The notes under the pieces were generated by a model. It had not been told where the DNA came from. It searched no databases and saw only the letters and a list, made by a program, of their open reading frames with translations. A stretch of 64,000 bases of DNA from Chitinophaga sp. CB10. GTDB lineage: Bacteria > Bacteroidota > Bacteroidia > Chitinophagales > Chitinophagaceae. Below, one piece after another: positions 15,777-26,600 of the stretch. Each line of letters opens with the position of its first letter. The stretch's first letter is position 1. A program made the translations under genes and the position numbers. Where the stretch lies: assembly GCA_001870995.2 (NCBI GenBank), contig MLAV02000001.1, forward strand, positions 1 to 64,000. Reading direction: 5' to 3'.

Positions 15777-16484
15777 TTAGTGCAGAAAATTCAATGCCGC
15801 TCCTGACTCCACTTCATACGGCGCCTTCCCCTGTTCAAAAATCCTTGCCGACAATTTCCCTTCCAGGGTAATAGCATCCCCCTGTACGCGTATCCAGCTG
15901 CCCTCCCGCAGGCCTACTACCGGGGTGCTGTTCTGCGTATGGAATTCGCGGATGCGGGTTTCCCTGGTTTCGCCCATGTGCTGACTGCCAGGCACAGGAT
16001 CCAGGTAATGCGGGTTGATATTGAATGGCACCATCCCGCTGGTGACAAAGCTGGATGGATAAACAATCGGCATATCATTGGTGGTTTGCATGCTCACGCC
16101 GCCTATATTCGTGCCGGCGCTGCAGCCCAGGTAAGGCGTGCCCTTGTCCGTTACTGCCTTGAGCAGCGGCATCAAACCCAGTTCATGTAAAGTTTTTACC
16201 AGCAGGAAAGTATTGCCTCCGCCGGTGAAAATGCCCTGCGCGTTTTCCAGGGCGGCCGCAGGATTTTCGAAGGTATGCAGCCCCTTCACGGCAATACCCA
16301 GCTCCTTAAACCCCTCCGCAGCCCTCGCCGTATAATCGTCGTGGGAAATACCTCCGGGCCTTGCAAATGGGATGAAGATAATTTCGCTGATCCCCGCAAA
16401 TAAACTTTTCATGGCCGGCTTCAGGTAAGCCAGGAATTCTTCCCCAAATAAAGTAGAGGTACTCGCCAATACGATCTGTTTCAT
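15777..16484 (-). CDS. pepE: peptidase E (alpha-aspartyl dipeptidase, S51)
   Basis: A 235-residue cytoplasmic serine peptidase that cleaves dipeptides with N-terminal aspartate. The nucleophile motif LGCSAGTNIGG places Ser122. A downstream MPFN-type segment reads MVPFNINPHYLDP with His159, and FTGGGNTFLLV is the family glycine loop. Length matches E. coli PepE (229). A TACATTTG box on the minus strand at 16501-16508 lies just upstream of the ATG. Monocistronic, convergent with the helicase gene. Confidence 0.93.
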   Translation of the reverse strand: MKQIVLASTSTLFGEEFLAYLKPAMKSLFAGISEIIFIPFARPGGISHDDYTARAAEGFKELGIAVKGLHTFENPAAALENAQGIFTGGGNTFLLVKTLHELGLMPLLKAVTDKGTPYLGCSAGTNIGGVSMQTTNDMPIVYPSSFVTSGMVPFNINPHYLDPVPGSQHMGETRETRIREFHTQNSTPVVGLREGSWIRVQGDAITLEGKLSARIFEQGKAPYEVESGAALNFLH

Positions 16485-16500
16485 CTAAAAAATATTTCCG

Positions 16501-16508
16501 CAAATGTA
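16501..16508 (-). promoter_or_regulatory. -7 promoter box for pepE (TACATTTG)
   Basis: On the minus strand the sequence reads TACATTTG, an exact TAnnTTTG match, 16 bp before the pepE start codon. Confidence 0.55.
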
Positions 16509-17207
16509 AGAACCACATTGAAAAAAATATATCTTTACGATGAGCAACATATTCAACATCAACTGTTCTTTGTCCGAGCGCGATAATATAGCATCATTCT
16601 ATGTCATGCCTGTGTCCTGAAAGTACCAGTGAAATAGTGCGCATGAAAAAAGCATTGTCATAGAATTTTCACTTTTTTAACAGAGATTATAAGGTAACAA
16701 TTACGCTTATTACTTTGTGAGAAGATATAGTGCTGTGCGTGAACAATGAAGTATCAACCAAATAAATTGTAAAAAGTCGTAGCCGTAATCAAAAATTCGA
16801 TCATGTTACACACCTGAGTACAAAATGCCCGGCAATTCCGGGAGTTTGTAACGTTAATTCCGTGCGATGAAGCGTTGTGCCTATTGTGCAAAGCCCCGCT
16901 TTGCCACCCTGTATGAACACGTGAATCACGTCAACCTCATTTTTGTATGCTTACACAGCAATGAACATTGCTGAATGGACCGACTCATGCGTAGAAAGTT
17001 TTAAAATTAATGAACAATGAATAAATGCTACTATTCTTCAAAGGCATCCTGCATGCGTCTCCTTCGCGTGCCCGAATATCCTTTTAACAGACATCCGAAC
17101 GTATAACATATAGCTGAATAACAGCGGTATTCCGCTTGTGCGCAGGTGTTGAAAAATGCCTGGAAGGAATGCTGTTGCCTTTATAATCCAATTAAATCTT
17201 TTTACCA
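16509..17207. other. long leader/intergenic region upstream of the M60 locus
   Basis: About 700 bp without a convincing gene. It holds several small inverted repeats: cccgg/ccggg (16828-16842), gcaaag/ctttgc near 16888-16903 and the 8-bp palindrome cagcaatg-aa-cattgctg (16956-16973). A 26-codon open frame starts at 16540. No exact TAnnTTTG box was found near 17208; ttactttg near 16711 is close. The length suggests a regulated leader or upstream operator for the 20-kb operon. Confidence 0.45.
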
Positions 17208-20200
17208 ATGAGAGATCATCTATCCATGCGGTTGTCTGACAGAAAGCGTCGCTGGGTGCAGTCGCTGGTGGCCGCCTGTTGTACGCTCAATGTAGCCTTG
17301 TGCATCAACCCGCACGGCGCCATGGCAGCAGGTCTTAATCTCCCGTTACCTGCAAGGGATACTTTGCCTCCCGTTAATAAGGATTCCTTACCTCCTGTCA
17401 AAGACAGCTCCGTGGCCAATGAAGTGGTAAGAGTCTTCAGCAGGCGAAACATCCCCGCAGCCTTTACCAACGCTGACACCCTGGCGGTTAAACAGGTGGC
17501 CCTCTATCCTTATACCTCGCTGCAGCAAATGGTAAAAGGAAACATCAGGGGGCTCTATACACAGGAACCCAGCGGCGAACCCGGAACCGAACAGTTTATG
17601 TTCATCCGCGGATTGGCCATGCCACTGCTTTCCAAGCAGGATGTGTACCAGGTGCAACCCGCCGTATATCTCAACGGCATCCCCCTGGTACAAGATAACT
17701 CCATGGTGTTTGATATCCAGGTAAATGATAAAAACCGCCTCGGACCAGCCATCAACCTACTCAACATCGTCAACCTGGATAACGTTCAGTCGATCGACGT
17801 ATATAAAGATGCCGCCGCCATCGGGCTTTTTGGCCCCAGAGGCGCTAACGGCGTTATCAACATCATCACTAAAACGCCTACCTTCGGTAACCGTAAAATC
17901 AGTATCAACAGCTACTTCGGCGTTAACCTCTACGACCCGGTGTTTACCACCAACGGCCAGTACGAAAACCGCGCCCGTAAACCTTACTACGAAAAGTACG
18001 CTACCACCGCCGATTCCCTGGCATTCCCGCCATACCTGAGGGATTCCTCCAACGCCGCTTACTACGGTAATGCCAACTGGACGGACCTCTACTTCCAGAA
18101 CACCACCAGCCACGGTATCAACGCCGCCATCTCCGGCGGTTCCGAAAGAGCGAACTTCCGCTTCTTCGCAGATAAAACTACCGCCAACGGTATCGCGGAT
18201 AATACCCGCCTGGATAAATACAACGCGAACTTTATCGTGAACATGGCGCCGAAGGAATGGCTCATGGGCTCCGCCCTCATCAACGCCACCCGTATGGACA
18301 GGCAGCGGAATACGAGTATGGTAGACCGTTATATAGAAACGGCCTATGTACCGGATATCACCAGCCCGCTCGCCCCTAACAGGGACGCCTATGGCCTCTA
18401 CCTCCGTGAACTGGATAAAGGCTTCGATAAAAACCACCTCAACAGCATTCAGGGTAGCTTCTCGCTGATGTTCAACTGGAAGAGCGTACGCTACACCACG
18501 CGCCTGCTCTTCGATTACAACGAAAGCGACCGCGATATCTTCTACCCGTCTACACTCATGGACGGCGCCAACTACGTATCCAACTACTATGGCAACAACC
18601 AGCGGGTAGGCTTCCAGAACACCATCGATTACGACTGGCAACCCGCACCGCAACATAAGTTCAGCTTCGAAGCAGGGCACCTCTTCCAGTCCGATAACTT
18701 CCGCTACAACTACCAGCGCGCCTATAACGGCGCCAGCGACCGTATCAAGGTGAACGTAGTAGGCTCCAACCCGGATGCCGGCAACTACCTGTCCCCGCTG
18801 TACTACGCCAATCAGCTGGTGTACCGCTTCATCGATGGCCAAAAAACACGCCTGCTCTCCTTCCACGGCAACGTGAAATATGTATATAACAATTACCTCC
18901 GCCTCTCGCTCACCCTGCGTAGCGACGGTTCTTCCCTCATCAATCCTGCCCACCGCTGGCTCCTGTCCCCATCCGCCGGCGTAGAGTGGGATGTGAAGGA
19001 ACACCTGCTCCCTGCGCTCACCCGCGTGTCTGACCTCACGCTGCACGCCAGCTACGGCCGCATCGGCCGCCTCCCCGGCGATGAACGCTTTGCCGCAGGC
19101 CCGCAGTATAAGGTGGATATGGGCTGGAGCGCCAACAAAAACGCCTCCTCCTACGCAGGCGTTGCTGGCCTTTCACGGCCTTATTCCTTTGGCTGGGTAG
19201 GCGAAAATATTCCATGGGCAACGACAGATATCTTCACCCTCGGCGCTAACTTCTCCCTGTATGACAACAGGGTACGCATCAACGGTGATTACTACAATAA
19301 AAATGACCGCAACATGCTGGCCCCTATGCCGGCAGTAGCGGAAAGCGGCTATAGCAGCATCTACGAAAACGGTATGCTGGTCAACAACAGCGGGGTAGAA
19401 GCCACCCTGTCCGTCGACCTGGTACGTACCAAAAAATTCATGTGGACGCCCGCCCTCACCGCTTCCTATAACCAGAACACCCTGAAAGCCCTGCCAGGCG
19501 GCGCTAAATCCCTCACCATCGGCGACCGCCACTTTGAAGTAGGGCAGGCCGTGGACATGTTCTGGCTCTATCAGAATGAAGGCATTTACAACACCGCCGC
19601 CGAAGTGCCGGTGAACAGCAAAACCGGTTCCCCGCTGACTTTCAAAGGCACCCCCTTTGCCGCCGGCGATGCCAAGTGGAAAGACGTGAACGGCGACTTC
19701 ACCATCGACGATAAAGACAAAGTGCTGAAAGGGCATAGCATGCCTACGCTTTTCGGCAGCTTCGCCAATACCCTCCGCTATGGTAAACTGGATTTCTCCT
19801 TCAGCATATACTATGCGCTGGGCCAATCCATCCTCAACAGCAAAACGGCTACCCGGCTCGACTTTGCTAACCACGACGGACAAACGGACCTCGGCTCCGT
19901 TAAGGATATCACCTACTGGCAACGTAACGAGGATATGAAAACATATCCCATCTACAACCCGTGGAGCGCTACCATTCCTTTCCGCGCGGACCAGGACCTC
20001 TTCCTCGAAAAAGCCAATTTCGTGAAGCTCCGTACCATCAGCCTGGGATACGATTTTGCCGGCTCCAAACTGCTGAAACGGTTAGCGCCAACCCTTACCC
20101 GCTGCTACTTCTACGCAACGGCGAATAACATCCTCACGTTTACGGCCTACACAGGCGGCGATCCGGAGCTGACCTATTACAATGGTTACGATAACGGATA

Positions 20201-20252
20201 TACGATTCCGGTACCGAAAACTTATACCGTAGGATTGAAACTGGATTTATAA
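17208..20252 (+). CDS. SusC-type TonB-dependent receptor lacking the N-terminal regulatory domain
   Basis: A 1014-residue outer membrane importer. After a signal sequence (to about residue 41, AMAAG) there is a repeated proline motif (DTLPPVNKDSLPPVKDS). The plug follows directly (TSLQQMVKGNIRGLYTQEP, MFIRGLAMPLL, IDVYKDAAAIGLFGPRGANG), then the barrel up to the terminal LKLDL. The carboxypeptidase-like domain present in most SusC proteins is absent, and this is not explained by a late start because the signal peptide is intact. It is followed by its SusD partner 21 bp downstream. First gene of a 12-gene locus; start at 17208, with an alternative ATG at 17226. Confidence 0.9.
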   Translation: MRDHLSMRLSDRKRRWVQSLVAACCTLNVALCINPHGAMAAGLNLPLPARDTLPPVNKDSLPPVKDSSVANEVVRVFSRRNIPAAFTNADTLAVKQVALYPYTSLQQMVKGNIRGLYTQEPSGEPGTEQFMFIRGLAMPLLSKQDVYQVQPAVYLNGIPLVQDNSMVFDIQVNDKNRLGPAINLLNIVNLDNVQSIDVYKDAAAIGLFGPRGANGVINIITKTPTFGNRKISINSYFGVNLYDPVFTTNGQYENRARKPYYEKYATTADSLAFPPYLRDSSNAAYYGNANWTDLYFQNTTSHGINAAISGGSERANFRFFADKTTANGIADNTRLDKYNANFIVNMAPKEWLMGSALINATRMDRQRNTSMVDRYIETAYVPDITSPLAPNRDAYGLYLRELDKGFDKNHLNSIQGSFSLMFNWKSVRYTTRLLFDYNESDRDIFYPSTLMDGANYVSNYYGNNQRVGFQNTIDYDWQPAPQHKFSFEAGHLFQSDNFRYNYQRAYNGASDRIKVNVVGSNPDAGNYLSPLYYANQLVYRFIDGQKTRLLSFHGNVKYVYNNYLRLSLTLRSDGSSLINPAHRWLLSPSAGVEWDVKEHLLPALTRVSDLTLHASYGRIGRLPGDERFAAGPQYKVDMGWSANKNASSYAGVAGLSRPYSFGWVGENIPWATTDIFTLGANFSLYDNRVRINGDYYNKNDRNMLAPMPAVAESGYSSIYENGMLVNNSGVEATLSVDLVRTKKFMWTPALTASYNQNTLKALPGGAKSLTIGDRHFEVGQAVDMFWLYQNEGIYNTAAEVPVNSKTGSPLTFKGTPFAAGDAKWKDVNGDFTIDDKDKVLKGHSMPTLFGSFANTLRYGKLDFSFSIYYALGQSILNSKTATRLDFANHDGQTDLGSVKDITYWQRNEDMKTYPIYNPWSATIPFRADQDLFLEKANFVKLRTISLGYDFAGSKLLKRLAPTLTRCYFYATANNILTFTAYTGGDPELTYYNGYDNGYTIPVPKTYTVGLKLDL

Positions 20253-20273
20253 TCAATAGCCATCTGATTTTGT

Positions 20274-21812
20274 ATGAATAAAATATATCGCTCAATAAAA
20301 GCAGCAGTGGTAGCAGCAGGCCTCCTGGCCATGGCAGCCGCCTGCAACAAATCACTGGATGTGCCGTCGAGCAGGCTGGTGGGTGAAAAAGACTACTGGA
20401 ATAACGTGGAGGACGCGCGCAGCGCCCTGATGGGCATTTACGGCCTTTCCCGCGCAGCGCTGACGGATAATGCCGCCTTCTGGATGTACGGGGAGTTCCG
20501 CAAGGGCGACTTCACCGCCATCACCCGTACGGACCTGAAAGCCATCGTGAACAACGACCTGAATGTATCGTTGCCGATGCTGCAAAGCCTGAAAAACTGG
20601 CGCCGCTTTTACGCCGCCATCAACGCCGCCAACCTCTTCATCGAACGTTCCGGTGAAATCACTAAAAAAGATGCCTACTATCCCGCCAGCACCAATCGTA
20701 TAGACATTGCCCAGGCCAGAGCCATGCGCGCTTTCCTGTACTTCTATATGGTGCGCATCTGGGGAGATGTGCCCCTGGTGGTAAGCTCCTTCGACGGTAA
20801 ATTCCCGCAGCTGGAAAGAACGCCACAGCAGCAGGTACTTGCCTTTGCGGAAAAGGAACTGATCGAATCCGCGAAAGACCTGCCCGTAATCTATAACTCC
20901 ACCGATCCTTTGCTGGGAGGCCTCTACTACAACCAGGGGTACAGCTTCTGGAAAGGCAGCCTGGTGAACAAGATCAGCGCATACGCAGTGCTGGCGCATA
21001 TTGCAGCCTGGCAGCAGCGCTATAACGACGTAATGAGCTATACCCAGTTCATTATGGATAACTACAAAACGGCGGACATCTCTTTTACCAACAATACCGA
21101 ATTGCTGTGCGACAGCGACAGCGGCTTCTTCTATCGCATGGGCCCCAGCCAGATGCTCAACTTCTCCTTCGATTACAATAACGGGGAAGGCATCACCGCC
21201 GGCCACCTGGAAGATTACGTGCTCGCCAAACCCATTACCAGCAAGCTGATGCCGGACCTGTTTGTACAGAAGGACAGTATCATCAAAATCTTCACCTGGA
21301 ACGGGGATGAGCGTTTCAGCATCGACCTCGCCACCGGTTACCCTAAAACGGAATACTACTTCGTGAATTATAACACCAACACGCCGGTGTTTTCCAAAAT
21401 CAAGGTATTACAGGATGGTAAGCTGGATAAGGGAACTTTCCGCATGTTCAACGCTACCATGATGTTCACCCGCATGGAGGAACTGGCGCTGCTCCGCGCG
21501 GAAGCCGCCGTGGTAACCAACAACATGCCGGAAGCGCTCAACTGGCTGCGCCAGGTGATGGTGAGCCGCGGCATACCCAGCCCTACTTTCAACGGCGTGG
21601 ATATACTGGATGAAATTTTTAGGGAGAGAAGAAGAGAACTCATGGGAGAAGGGTGGCGCTGGTACGACCAGGTGCGCTATGCCCGCCTCCGCCCGGCCGC
21701 CAATCCCGCTTTTGCAGCCATGGTACAGAATGGCGCGATCTATTGGCCCGTAGCGGAAGAAGCCATGGCCGCCAATCCTAAGCTCACACAAAATTCTTAT
21801 TGGAATAAATAA
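20274..21812 (+). CDS. SusD/RagB family surface lipoprotein
   Basis: A 512-residue predicted surface lipoprotein (signal to MAAACNKSLD) of the SusD/RagB fold, which caps the SusC channel and binds the ligand. Family marks: Ser/Arg-rich start with YWNNVEDARSALMGIYG, the helical repeat region MRAFLYFYMVRIWGDVPLV, and the C-terminal FRERRRELMGEGWRWYDQVR. Pairs with the SusC encoded 21 bp upstream. Confidence 0.93.
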   Translation: MNKIYRSIKAAVVAAGLLAMAAACNKSLDVPSSRLVGEKDYWNNVEDARSALMGIYGLSRAALTDNAAFWMYGEFRKGDFTAITRTDLKAIVNNDLNVSLPMLQSLKNWRRFYAAINAANLFIERSGEITKKDAYYPASTNRIDIAQARAMRAFLYFYMVRIWGDVPLVVSSFDGKFPQLERTPQQQVLAFAEKELIESAKDLPVIYNSTDPLLGGLYYNQGYSFWKGSLVNKISAYAVLAHIAAWQQRYNDVMSYTQFIMDNYKTADISFTNNTELLCDSDSGFFYRMGPSQMLNFSFDYNNGEGITAGHLEDYVLAKPITSKLMPDLFVQKDSIIKIFTWNGDERFSIDLATGYPKTEYYFVNYNTNTPVFSKIKVLQDGKLDKGTFRMFNATMMFTRMEELALLRAEAAVVTNNMPEALNWLRQVMVSRGIPSPTFNGVDILDEIFRERRRELMGEGWRWYDQVRYARLRPAANPAFAAMVQNGAIYWPVAEEAMAANPKLTQNSYWNK

Positions 21813-21820
21813 ATATTGCC

Positions 21821-22489
21821 ATGCAGAAAAGAAATCAAATTTTTGAAAGAGTCTGTTTGCTGCTGCTGGCAGTAGTATTTGCCGCCAGCTGTCAGAAAGA
21901 TGGCGGTTATATCAACTATGTAAAACAACCGCCGCAGATAGATGCTAACGTGTACGACTACCTGCAAAGCAAACATGGCGTATATGATTCCATGGTGCTG
22001 GTGATCGATAGGGTAGGGCTGAAGCGTATCCTCAGCAATACCAAAGTCACCGTGTTTGCACTGACCAATGCCAGCTATACCGCCGCTCTGCGCAACCTCA
22101 ACATCCTCCGGCAAAAACAGGGGAAAGCGCCCGTGACCCTCAGCTCACTGGACCAGCAACACCTGGATACCCTCATGTGCCGCTACATTGTGCCGGGCTT
22201 TTTCACGACGGACAGCCTCGCGCCTTATCCGGACGGCTTTACCACCACCTCCCTGAAATACGGCGGTGGCGCCAATATGCAGCTGTTTACCGAAACGGCT
22301 TCCGGTATGGCCAACGGTGGTCCCAAGTATATTATTTACAGCGATACTAAAGGTTCATTCTATATCAACAAGTGGGTAAGGGCCAACACCATGTCGATGG
22401 ATACCTACCTGCGTAATGGCGTGGTGCATGTGCTTAGCGGCGATCATGAATTTGGTTTCAATGAATTCATCACCCGCTTCAACAAATAA
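21821..22489 (+). CDS. fasciclin-domain lipoprotein
   Basis: A 222-residue predicted lipoprotein (VVFAASCQKDGG; the CQKD after the lipobox resembles the Bacteroidota surface-export signal). It contains one fasciclin (FAS1) domain: YDYLQSKHGVYDSMVLVIDR, VTVFALTNASYTAAL, then a C-terminal NGVVHVLSGDHEFG. FAS1 domains mediate adhesion or protein contacts. It lies 8 bp after the SusD gene and is a paralogue in role of the gene at 28346, each following a SusC-SusD pair. Confidence 0.87.
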   Translation: MQKRNQIFERVCLLLLAVVFAASCQKDGGYINYVKQPPQIDANVYDYLQSKHGVYDSMVLVIDRVGLKRILSNTKVTVFALTNASYTAALRNLNILRQKQGKAPVTLSSLDQQHLDTLMCRYIVPGFFTTDSLAPYPDGFTTTSLKYGGGANMQLFTETASGMANGGPKYIIYSDTKGSFYINKWVRANTMSMDTYLRNGVVHVLSGDHEFGFNEFITRFNK

Positions 22490-22523
22490 ATCCTATTGCT
22501 GACCGCTCATAAATGATGTAACA

Positions 22524-23558
22524 ATGAAAAAATTACTTTTAGCAATGACGACGATGGGCCTGCTGCATGCTTGTGTGAAATTGCCCGCAGATGCCGATTA
22601 TCTCAGCAAGGGAGCCGGGTACACCCAATCCAATTTCCAGCCGATCCTGGGCCGTACCACGGTAATGCCCAACGATCCGTTTGCAACCATCTTCAATGCG
22701 GACCACTCCACGCTGCCGCTGACATTTAAAATGCTCAGCGTCCGCGATGCCGAAACCGGCGATACGGTGGACCTCTTCAATAAAACCTTCGACGTCCAGG
22801 TATGGAAAGAAGCCTACACCGGCTTTGAAACCACGCGCGAGGAAATCGAGAAGAAACGGGTGATCGAAAAACACCGCCTCTTCGAAGTCCGCGAACATTC
22901 CGGCCAGCTCGTATTCTGGACCCCGCAGGACCTGCAATACCTGAACGCCGTGAAAGTACAGCCGCACAAAGGTTACAAGTTCGATATCGAAGTGTCCAAC
23001 AGCGGCGGCTCCAAGGTGATCCACAACCTGGAATTGCAACCGCTCCGCCCGCAGCCTTTCGAGCCCACCAACGTGGACCCCGTAACAGGCAACTCCTACG
23101 GCGTGCTGCGCCCTTCTGTGGTAAGCGGTATCAAGAATTATAACGACGATAGTTACTTAAGTTCTGCCGATGTGCAGATGGTTTTTTATAAAGACCTCAA
23201 CAGCAAGGAAAATACGCTCACGTTTGAATTCCGCGATTCTTCCTACGCGCCCATCGATCCTAAAAAGTTCAACAGTACCCAATGGGAAAAAGTATGCCAC
23301 CACTTCGGTGAGCCGGTATTCACACCGGAAGGCGTTACCTACCAGGTAGCCTACCCGATCCCGCTGGCGGCCATTACCACCCAGTACACCACGGTCAACG
23401 GCCTGTCCGCGCAAAGCATGTTCAGCTTCAACAGGATCGGAACTGGCGGCATGCGCCAGGACGCCACCATCGGCACACAGTTCAGAATATTCGAACCGGG
23501 CGCCTGGAAAATTATCTTCTGGTTTTACAGGGGTAATCCTGATTTCCGCAATAACTAA
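22524..23558 (+). CDS. DUF5007-like lipoprotein
   Basis: A 344-residue predicted lipoprotein (MKKLLLAMTTMGLLHACVKL) with a beta-rich body. From its position after a SusC/SusD/fasciclin set, size and sequence character it fits the DUF5007 family of Bacteroidota accessory lipoproteins, an identification from memory. No catalytic motif is evident. Residues ~15-60 (YTQSNFQPILGRTTVMPNDP) and a C-terminal EPGAWKIIFWFYRGNP are distinctive. Probably a surface glycan- or protein-binding component of the first import complex. Confidence 0.6.
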   Translation: MKKLLLAMTTMGLLHACVKLPADADYLSKGAGYTQSNFQPILGRTTVMPNDPFATIFNADHSTLPLTFKMLSVRDAETGDTVDLFNKTFDVQVWKEAYTGFETTREEIEKKRVIEKHRLFEVREHSGQLVFWTPQDLQYLNAVKVQPHKGYKFDIEVSNSGGSKVIHNLELQPLRPQPFEPTNVDPVTGNSYGVLRPSVVSGIKNYNDDSYLSSADVQMVFYKDLNSKENTLTFEFRDSSYAPIDPKKFNSTQWEKVCHHFGEPVFTPEGVTYQVAYPIPLAAITTQYTTVNGLSAQSMFSFNRIGTGGMRQDATIGTQFRIFEPGAWKIIFWFYRGNPDFRNN

Positions 23559-23606
23559 TGCGGTGCTAACTGAACTAAAATTATCAATGCTAAAAATCAA
23601 ACCTTA

Positions 23607-26600
23607 ATGTATAAGTCTGCAATTATACCAGGGAAGATAAAACAACTCTTAACGGTACTGGCTTTACTCTGGAGCGTTTGCGCAGCAGCGCAGACCAACA
23701 TGGTAACCGTACGGGGGATTGTTTATGAAAAGGGCGCCAATACAGGCATTCCGGGCGTGCCTATCCTCGTGGGTAAACCGCCTAAAGGGGTAGGTACCAC
23801 CAACGGGGATGGTAGCTTTGCCATCAACGTACCGGAAGGCGCGGAATTAACCTTTCAATCCATGGGTTACAATCCCATCAAAGTGAAAGCGAAAGCAGGG
23901 GAGTTAATGCGTATATACCTCCTCGTTAAAGAAAATAAACTGAATGAACAGGTGGTGATCGGTTACCAGCGCAAGTCAAGGGAAACCGTTACTGGTTCCA
24001 CCGTGCTGATCTCCGGTAAGGAACTGCAAAATGCCCCGGTAGCCAACGTAATGGAGCTCCTCCAGGGTAAAGTGGCCGGTCTGAACATCCAGAACAATAC
24101 CGGCGCGCCGGGATACGCAGGTACCATCCAGATGCGTGGTCTGAGTACCATGACCATCAGCGGCTCCGGCGATAATGCCTTCCTGACGCCTACCTCGCCA
24201 CTGTTCGTGATTGACGGGGTGCCGGTAGACCCTAACACCAACTTCGAATACGGCTTTAACCAGGCAGGCCCTGGCCTGAACCCGCTCTCCCTCATCCCGC
24301 AGGAAGATATCGAAAGCATCCAGATCCTCAAAGATGCGCAGGCCACCGCCTTGTACGGCTCCCGCGGCGCTTACGGGGTAATGATCATCAATACAAAGAG
24401 AGGTAAATCCAAAGTGCCGATCGTATCCTATACCGGCAACTTCTTCGTGAGCATCCCGCCTACCTTACGCAAGGTGATCGGCGGTAACGAAGAACGCCGC
24501 ATGCGCATCAACCAGATACTAAACTATACGGATACGCTGGCCTGGGCAAAAGAGCTGATCAACGGCACACCGTTCCTGGCCGACTCCCTGAACCCTTATT
24601 ACAATAACTCTACCGACTGGCAGGGGCTGTTCTACAAATACACCTATAACACCACGCATAACATGAGTGTGTCCGGTGGGGACGACCGCTTTAACTACAA
24701 GGTGAACCTCGGTTACTACAAGGAAAGCGGTATCCTGAAAAACACGGATTTCAACCGCTACAACATGAACACCAACATGCAGTACCGGCCGACCAACCGC
24801 CTGAAGGTATATGCTTCCATCCAGGCGGCCCTGGGGCAGAACAGTAAGGGTAGCGGTAATGGTATCACCCAGTCGGACGTAGGTAAGGCAGGCAACCAAT
24901 CTTCCCTGCTGCCGGCGCCGGCGTTCTATTCCGCCTCCGCCAATGCGGTAGCCGCCCTTCGTAATGATAACATCAACAAAACGGCGAACATACTCAGCAG
25001 CGTGGATATCGACTATGAAATACTGACCGGCTTACACGCTACCACCAACTTCAGCTACAACTATACCGGCGAAACGGAAGATAACTTCATCCCCGCAGCC
25101 ATCAATAATAACCTGGACGAGGTGACCGCCTACAATGGCCGCCGCCACACGCTGTACAGCCGCAGCGGTTTGAACTACTTCAAAACCATCAACGAAAAGC
25201 ATAACCTGAGTTTCTACTTCTTCAACGAGTTGAGAAAATCCGGCTCCCAGGCCAGTAAGCTGCGCCTGCGCGGTACCGCCAGCGATGAGCTGAAAGGCCC
25301 GCTGGGCTCCTCCTCCGGGTTCAGCAGCGGCGGCGTGCTGGACAATGCTACAGACGAGCGGGACATGGGCCTGGCCGGTAGCGCCACCTACAGCTTCATG
25401 AATAAATACATCCTTGATGTATCTTTCAGAAGGGACGCCTCTTCCAAGCTGGGTCGTAAAACGCCGTTCTCTAACAACCCATCCTTCGGTTTTAAATGGA
25501 ATATCAACCGCGAAAATTATTTCAAGGATAAAACCTGGCTGGACTATGCGGACATCCGCCTCACCTGGGGCCGCAACGTAGTGCCGCAGGGTAATATCTT
25601 CTATGCATACGGTACCTACGATGACCGCAACGGCGGCCGCTATAACGATAAGCCCATGAGTGGTATCGATTACGGCCTGCTGCCCAACAACCACCTGCGC
25701 GCCCTCTCTACCACGCAGTATAACACCGGTATCGACATCGGCCTGTGGAATGGTAAGTTCAACGTCATGCTGGATGCTTACCTGAAGTACGTGGACAACA
25801 GCCTTATTAAAGTAACCCTGCCTAACACCAGCGGTTTCAAGGAAACCTGGAGCGACGATGCAGGCCTGATGGACGTAGGTTTTGAGTGGGATTTCACCTA
25901 CCGCCCGCTGCCCAAAACGAGCAAGCTGCAATGGACCATCGGGTTTAACGGCGCTATCAACAAGGATTACGTGCGTTACCTCCCTAACGGAGCAAGAGAA
26001 ATGCTGGAATACGATAGCACCAACCGCCAGAGCATCCTGCGCCGCGTAGGCCGCAATACCTTCACCAACGTATTGCTCAATACCCGCGGAGCATATCCGA
26101 CCATGGCAGATGTACAGGTAGATCCGGCCACCGGCCGCCCCATCATGGTCATGAACTACGCCGGTACCGCTATGATGCTGGGCCGCCCCGGTGATCCTAT
26201 CTGGACGGACCTGAACGGCGATTACATCATCAATGAACTGGATTACATCTATGCCGGTAACAGCCAGCCGCTGATCACCGGTGGTCTGACCTCTTACCTC
26301 ACCTACGGGCCATGGTCTATGAACGTTACCGCCAGCTATACCGCCATCAGGTCTATCCTCAACAACGCCGTGCAATACCGCTTTGAAGGATATTCCAACC
26401 CTACCAATACCAAGGTAGCGCTGGTGCCGCTGGACGATTACAACTACTGGAGTAAAAACGGTGATATCGCCAAGTACCCGAATCCGTTCGACTATGTGCG
26501 CCAGGGCCAGGTACGCCCATACCGTGTGGATCAGACGCTGTTTGAAGAAGATGGTTCCTATTTCAAAATACAAACCATCACGCTGTCTTACACCATCCCG

